Shown here one piece after another: positions 5,064-7,509 of a stretch of DNA of 7,509 nucleotides (within the stretch, counting starts at the first letter, position 1; every line of letters starts with the position of its first letter). The DNA is taken from positions 1-7,509 of the forward strand of contig CAYLSO010000048.1 of NCBI GenBank assembly GCA_964386525.1, given 5' to 3'. The notes under the pieces are model-generated. The model made no database searches. It was not told the DNA's origin and saw nothing but the letters and a program-made list of their open reading frames with translations. The DNA is from CAYLSO01 sp964386525. Lineage in GTDB: Bacteria > Eisenbacteria > RBG-16-71-46 > DASYSL01. Both the position numbers and the translations under genes were made by a program.

Positions 5064-7509
5064 AGACCTATCCCATCACCCTGACGGTCAACGGCGAGAA
5101 GGTCGCTCTCGAGGTGCCGGCGCGGCGCACGCTGCTCGACCTGCTCAAGAACGACCTGCACCGCCACAGCGTCAAGGGCGGCTGCGGCATCGGCGAGTGC
5201 GGCGTGTGCACGGTGATCCTGGACGGGCGGCCGGTGAACGCCTGCCTGGTGCTGGCGGTCGAGGCCGACGGCGCGGCCGTCGAGACCGCCGAGGGCGCCA
5301 CGCCCCAGCCCGGCGTGCTCTCCGACCTGCAGCAGGCGTTCGTGGACTTCGGCGCCATCCAGTGCGGCTTCTGCACGCCGGGCATGCTCAACTCGGCGCG
5401 CGCCCTGCTGGCCCGCAACCCCAAGCCGACGCGGGCCGAGATCGTCGAGGCGCTGGCCGGCAATCTCTGCCGCTGCACCGGCTACGAGCCGATCATCGAG
5501 GCGGTCGAGGCGGTGGCGGCCGGCGGCTACCGCGCCGCGGCCGCGCCGACCGCGCCCTTCGTGGGCGGCGGCGCCAACCGCGTGGACGCCATGGCCAAGG
5601 TGACCGGCTCGGCGCTCTTCGTGCACGACCTGAGCCTGCCCGGCATGCTGCACGCGCGGCTGCTCACCTCGCCGCACGCCGCGGCGCGCATCCGCAGCAT
5701 CGACACGGCCGCGGCCCGCGCCCTGCCCGGCGTGCGCGCCGTGCTCACCGGCGAGGACCTGCCGCAGAAGCTCGGCCTCTACATGGAGGACAAGAACATC
5801 CTGGCGCGCGGCGTGGTGCGCCACCAGGGCGAGGCGGTGGCGGCCGTGGCCGCCGACACGCTCGAGCAGGCGCGCGCCGCGTGCGCCGCCATCGTGGTGG
5901 ATTACGAGCCGCTGGCGCCGGTGCTCGACGTGCGCGCCGCGCTGGCCGACGGCGCCCCGCAGGTGCACCCCGATCTGGCGGGCTACTCGTGGATGAAAGG
6001 CGTGTTCTTCCCGCAGCCCGGCCGCAACGTCGCCCACTGCCAGAAGATCCGCAAGGGCGAGGTCGAGCGCGGCATGGCCGAGGCCGACCGCGTCTTCGAG
6101 TTCCGCTTCTCGAACCCCCCGGTGCAGCACGTGCCGCTCGAGACCCACACCGCCATCGCCACGGCGCGCGCCGACGGCGAGGTCGAGATCGTCACCTCGG
6201 CGCAGTCGCCGTTCGCGGTGCGCAGCCTCTTCTGCCGCGCCTTCGGCATGCCGCTGCAGAAGGTGCGGGTGCGCGTGCCCTACGTGGGCGGCGGCTTCGG
6301 CGGCAAGGCCGGCATCCACCTCGAGCCGCTGGTCTACTGCCTGTCGAAGGCGGCGGGCGGCCGGCCGGTGAAGATCGTCGCGACGCGTGAGGAGGAGTTC
6401 AACACGCTGCCGTCGCGCCAGGGCCTGACCAGCACCATCAAGACCGGGGTGACCCAGGACGGCCGCATCACGGCGCTGGACATCACCTACCTGTGGGACG
6501 CGGGCGCCTACGCCGACTACGGCGTCAACATCGGGCGCGCCGCCTCCTACTCGGGCGCCGGCCCCTACGTGGTGCCGAACTGCCGCATCGACTCCTTCGT
6601 GGTCTACACCAACAAGATCTTCGGCACCGCCTACCGCGGCTTCGGCCACCTCGAGGTGCTGTGGGGCATCGAGCGCAACATGGACATGGTGGCCCGCGCG
6701 CTGGGGCTGGACCCCTGCGAGTTCCGCCGCCGGAACCTGCTGCGGGTCGGCGAGACCACCATCACCGGCGAGCCGTTCAGCGAGGGCCACGGCCGGCCCG
6801 ACGAGTGCCTGCGGCTGGTGGCCGAGGCCATCGGCTGGGACCCCGCCGAGCGCGCGGCGCGGCCGGTGGCGCCGGGCTCGGGGGTGGTGCGCGGCAAGGG
6901 GCTGGCGATGCTGCACAAGGCGCCGGCCATGCCCACCTTCACCTCGTGCGCGGTGAGCATCCTGATGAACGGCGACGGCTCGGCCAACGTGCTGGTGAGC
7001 GGCGTGGACTACGGCCAGGGCACCTACACCACGCTCGCCCAGATCGCCGCCGACGAGCTGCGCCTGCCGCTCGCCAAGATCAAGGTCCCCTGGGACTGCG
7101 ACACCGACTACACGCCCTACGACTGGCAGACGGTGGCGAGCCGCTTCGCGGTGATGGGCGGCAACGCCGTCATCCAGGCGGCGAAGGAGTGCCTCGACCA
7201 GATCCGCAGCATCGCCGGGCAGGCGCTGCACGCGCCGCCCGAGCAGATCGAGTGCGGCAACGGCAAGGTCTGGGTGAAGGGCAAGCCCGCCCGCACGCTC
7301 GACTACAGCCAGATCGTGCTGGGCTACACCTACCCGGACGGCAGCAGCATCGGCGGGCCGGTGATCGGCAAGGGCCGCTACATCGCGACCGGCCTCACCA
7401 ACCTCGACCCGCAGACGGGCCAGGGGCTGCCGGCGCTCAACTGGACCTACGGCGCGCACGCGGTCGAACTCGAGGTGGACACCGACACCGGCCACATCCA
7501 GGTGCTCCG
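5060..7509 (+). CDS. Molybdenum hydroxylase, fused [2Fe-2S] and molybdopterin subunit, C-terminus outside window
   Basis: The open frame covers 816 codons plus two bases to the right edge. Residues 1-155 are the small iron-sulfur subunit: plant-type cluster ligands C42, C47, C50, C62 (GGCGIGECGVC), then C102, C105, C137, C139 (QCGFC and CRC). A short alanine/glycine-rich linker (about 155-172) leads without a stop into the molybdopterin-binding subunit. That part shows PYVGGGFGGKAG (407-418), TAYRGFGHLEV (523-533), the VDYGQGTYTT block (649-658) and VASRFAVMGGNAV (692-704). Full-length proteins of this architecture have about 900-920 residues, so roughly 100 are missing, including the active-site glutamate near the C-terminus. 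The enzyme should hydroxylate an aldehyde, N-heterocycle or CoA-bound substrate with water-derived oxygen. It is not CO dehydrogenase, because the active-site loop lacks the CoxL-type Cys. The substrate is unknown. Confidence 0.92.
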   Translation, partial: MKTYPITLTVNGEKVALEVPARRTLLDLLKNDLHRHSVKGGCGIGECGVCTVILDGRPVNACLVLAVEADGAAVETAEGATPQPGVLSDLQQAFVDFGAIQCGFCTPGMLNSARALLARNPKPTRAEIVEALAGNLCRCTGYEPIIEAVEAVAAGGYRAAAAPTAPFVGGGANRVDAMAKVTGSALFVHDLSLPGMLHARLLTSPHAAARIRSIDTAAARALPGVRAVLTGEDLPQKLGLYMEDKNILARGVVRHQGEAVAAVAADTLEQARAACAAIVVDYEPLAPVLDVRAALADGAPQVHPDLAGYSWMKGVFFPQPGRNVAHCQKIRKGEVERGMAEADRVFEFRFSNPPVQHVPLETHTAIATARADGEVEIVTSAQSPFAVRSLFCRAFGMPLQKVRVRVPYVGGGFGGKAGIHLEPLVYCLSKAAGGRPVKIVATREEEFNTLPSRQGLTSTIKTGVTQDGRITALDITYLWDAGAYADYGVNIGRAASYSGAGPYVVPNCRIDSFVVYTNKIFGTAYRGFGHLEVLWGIERNMDMVARALGLDPCEFRRRNLLRVGETTITGEPFSEGHGRPDECLRLVAEAIGWDPAERAARPVAPGSGVVRGKGLAMLHKAPAMPTFTSCAVSILMNGDGSANVLVSGVDYGQGTYTTLAQIAADELRLPLAKIKVPWDCDTDYTPYDWQTVASRFAVMGGNAVIQAAKECLDQIRSIAGQALHAPPEQIECGNGKVWVKGKPARTLDYSQIVLGYTYPDGSSIGGPVIGKGRYIATGLTNLDPQTGQGLPALNWTYGAHAVELEVDTDTGHIQVL

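Noticed and set aside
4805..7495. 896-codon open frame on the minus strand
   Set aside because: It lies antisense to the FAD and fused hydroxylase genes, whose cofactor motifs are clear on the plus strand. Its translation is a His/Ala/Arg/Val-rich low-complexity string, the usual shadow of GC-rich genes.
5060..7509. Aerobic CO dehydrogenase large subunit
   Set aside because: The active-site loop is AYRGFG and lacks the CoxL cysteine signature, and the small subunit is fused.
1..7509. tRNA, rRNA, CRISPR array, insertion sequence or transposase
   Set aside because: I saw no regularly spaced repeats, terminal inverted repeats, transposase motifs or tRNA-like cloverleaf on either strand. Composition is even throughout, with no sign of recent insertion.

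Overview
The window is very GC-rich (roughly 70% by eye) and densely coded. It looks like a chromosomal catabolic segment from a high-GC bacterium. Gene families and style (thiolase-like/DUF35 pair, xanthine-dehydrogenase-family hydroxylase, short AcsA-type ligase, ATGA overlaps, one probable leaderless gene) would fit lineages such as Myxococcota, Binatota, Methylomirabilota/Rokubacteria or Betaproteobacteria. That is a guess from style; no marker gene here fixes the phylum.

Layout. (1) On the minus strand, positions 1-1477 hold the first 492 codons of an AMP-forming acyl-CoA synthetase of the AcsA type; its C-terminus lies outside the window. (2) A divergent intergenic region of 391 bp (1478-1868) holds the synthetase SD, a probable extended -10 for the rightward operon, and a few inverted repeats. 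(3) On the plus strand a tight operon runs from 1869 past the right edge: a GNAT-like protein (1869-2642), a thiolase-fold protein (2639-3823), a DUF35 zinc-ribbon/OB-fold protein (3825-4166), an FAD subunit of a molybdenum hydroxylase (4203-5063) and a fused [2Fe-2S]+molybdopterin subunit (5060-7509, incomplete at the 3' end). Junctions are ATGA overlap, 1 nt, 36 nt and ATGA overlap.

The most interesting point is the thiolase-fold protein. Its nucleophilic cysteine is replaced by proline (P84). The HDCF loop of the SCP2-type family reads HDAF, and no catalytic Cys is visible at the C-terminal glycine-rich loop. Both oxyanion-hole histidines (H290, H340) remain. It is followed immediately by a DUF35 partner. 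A cysteine-less thiolase fold paired with DUF35 is the architecture of the steroid side-chain aldolase Ltp2-ChsH2(DUF35). The pair is therefore better read as a non-thiolytic acyl-CoA C-C lyase/aldolase (or another repurposed thiolase) than as acetyl-CoA acetyltransferase.

A working model (inference): a carboxylate is activated to a CoA thioester; the cysteine-less thiolase/DUF35 complex breaks or rearranges a C-C bond, possibly releasing an aldehyde or ketone; and the three-domain molybdenum hydroxylase oxidises the product or prepares the substrate. The GNAT-like protein, divergent from an AcsA-type ligase, recalls the acuA/acsA arrangement of Bacillus subtilis and could control the ligase by lysine acylation.
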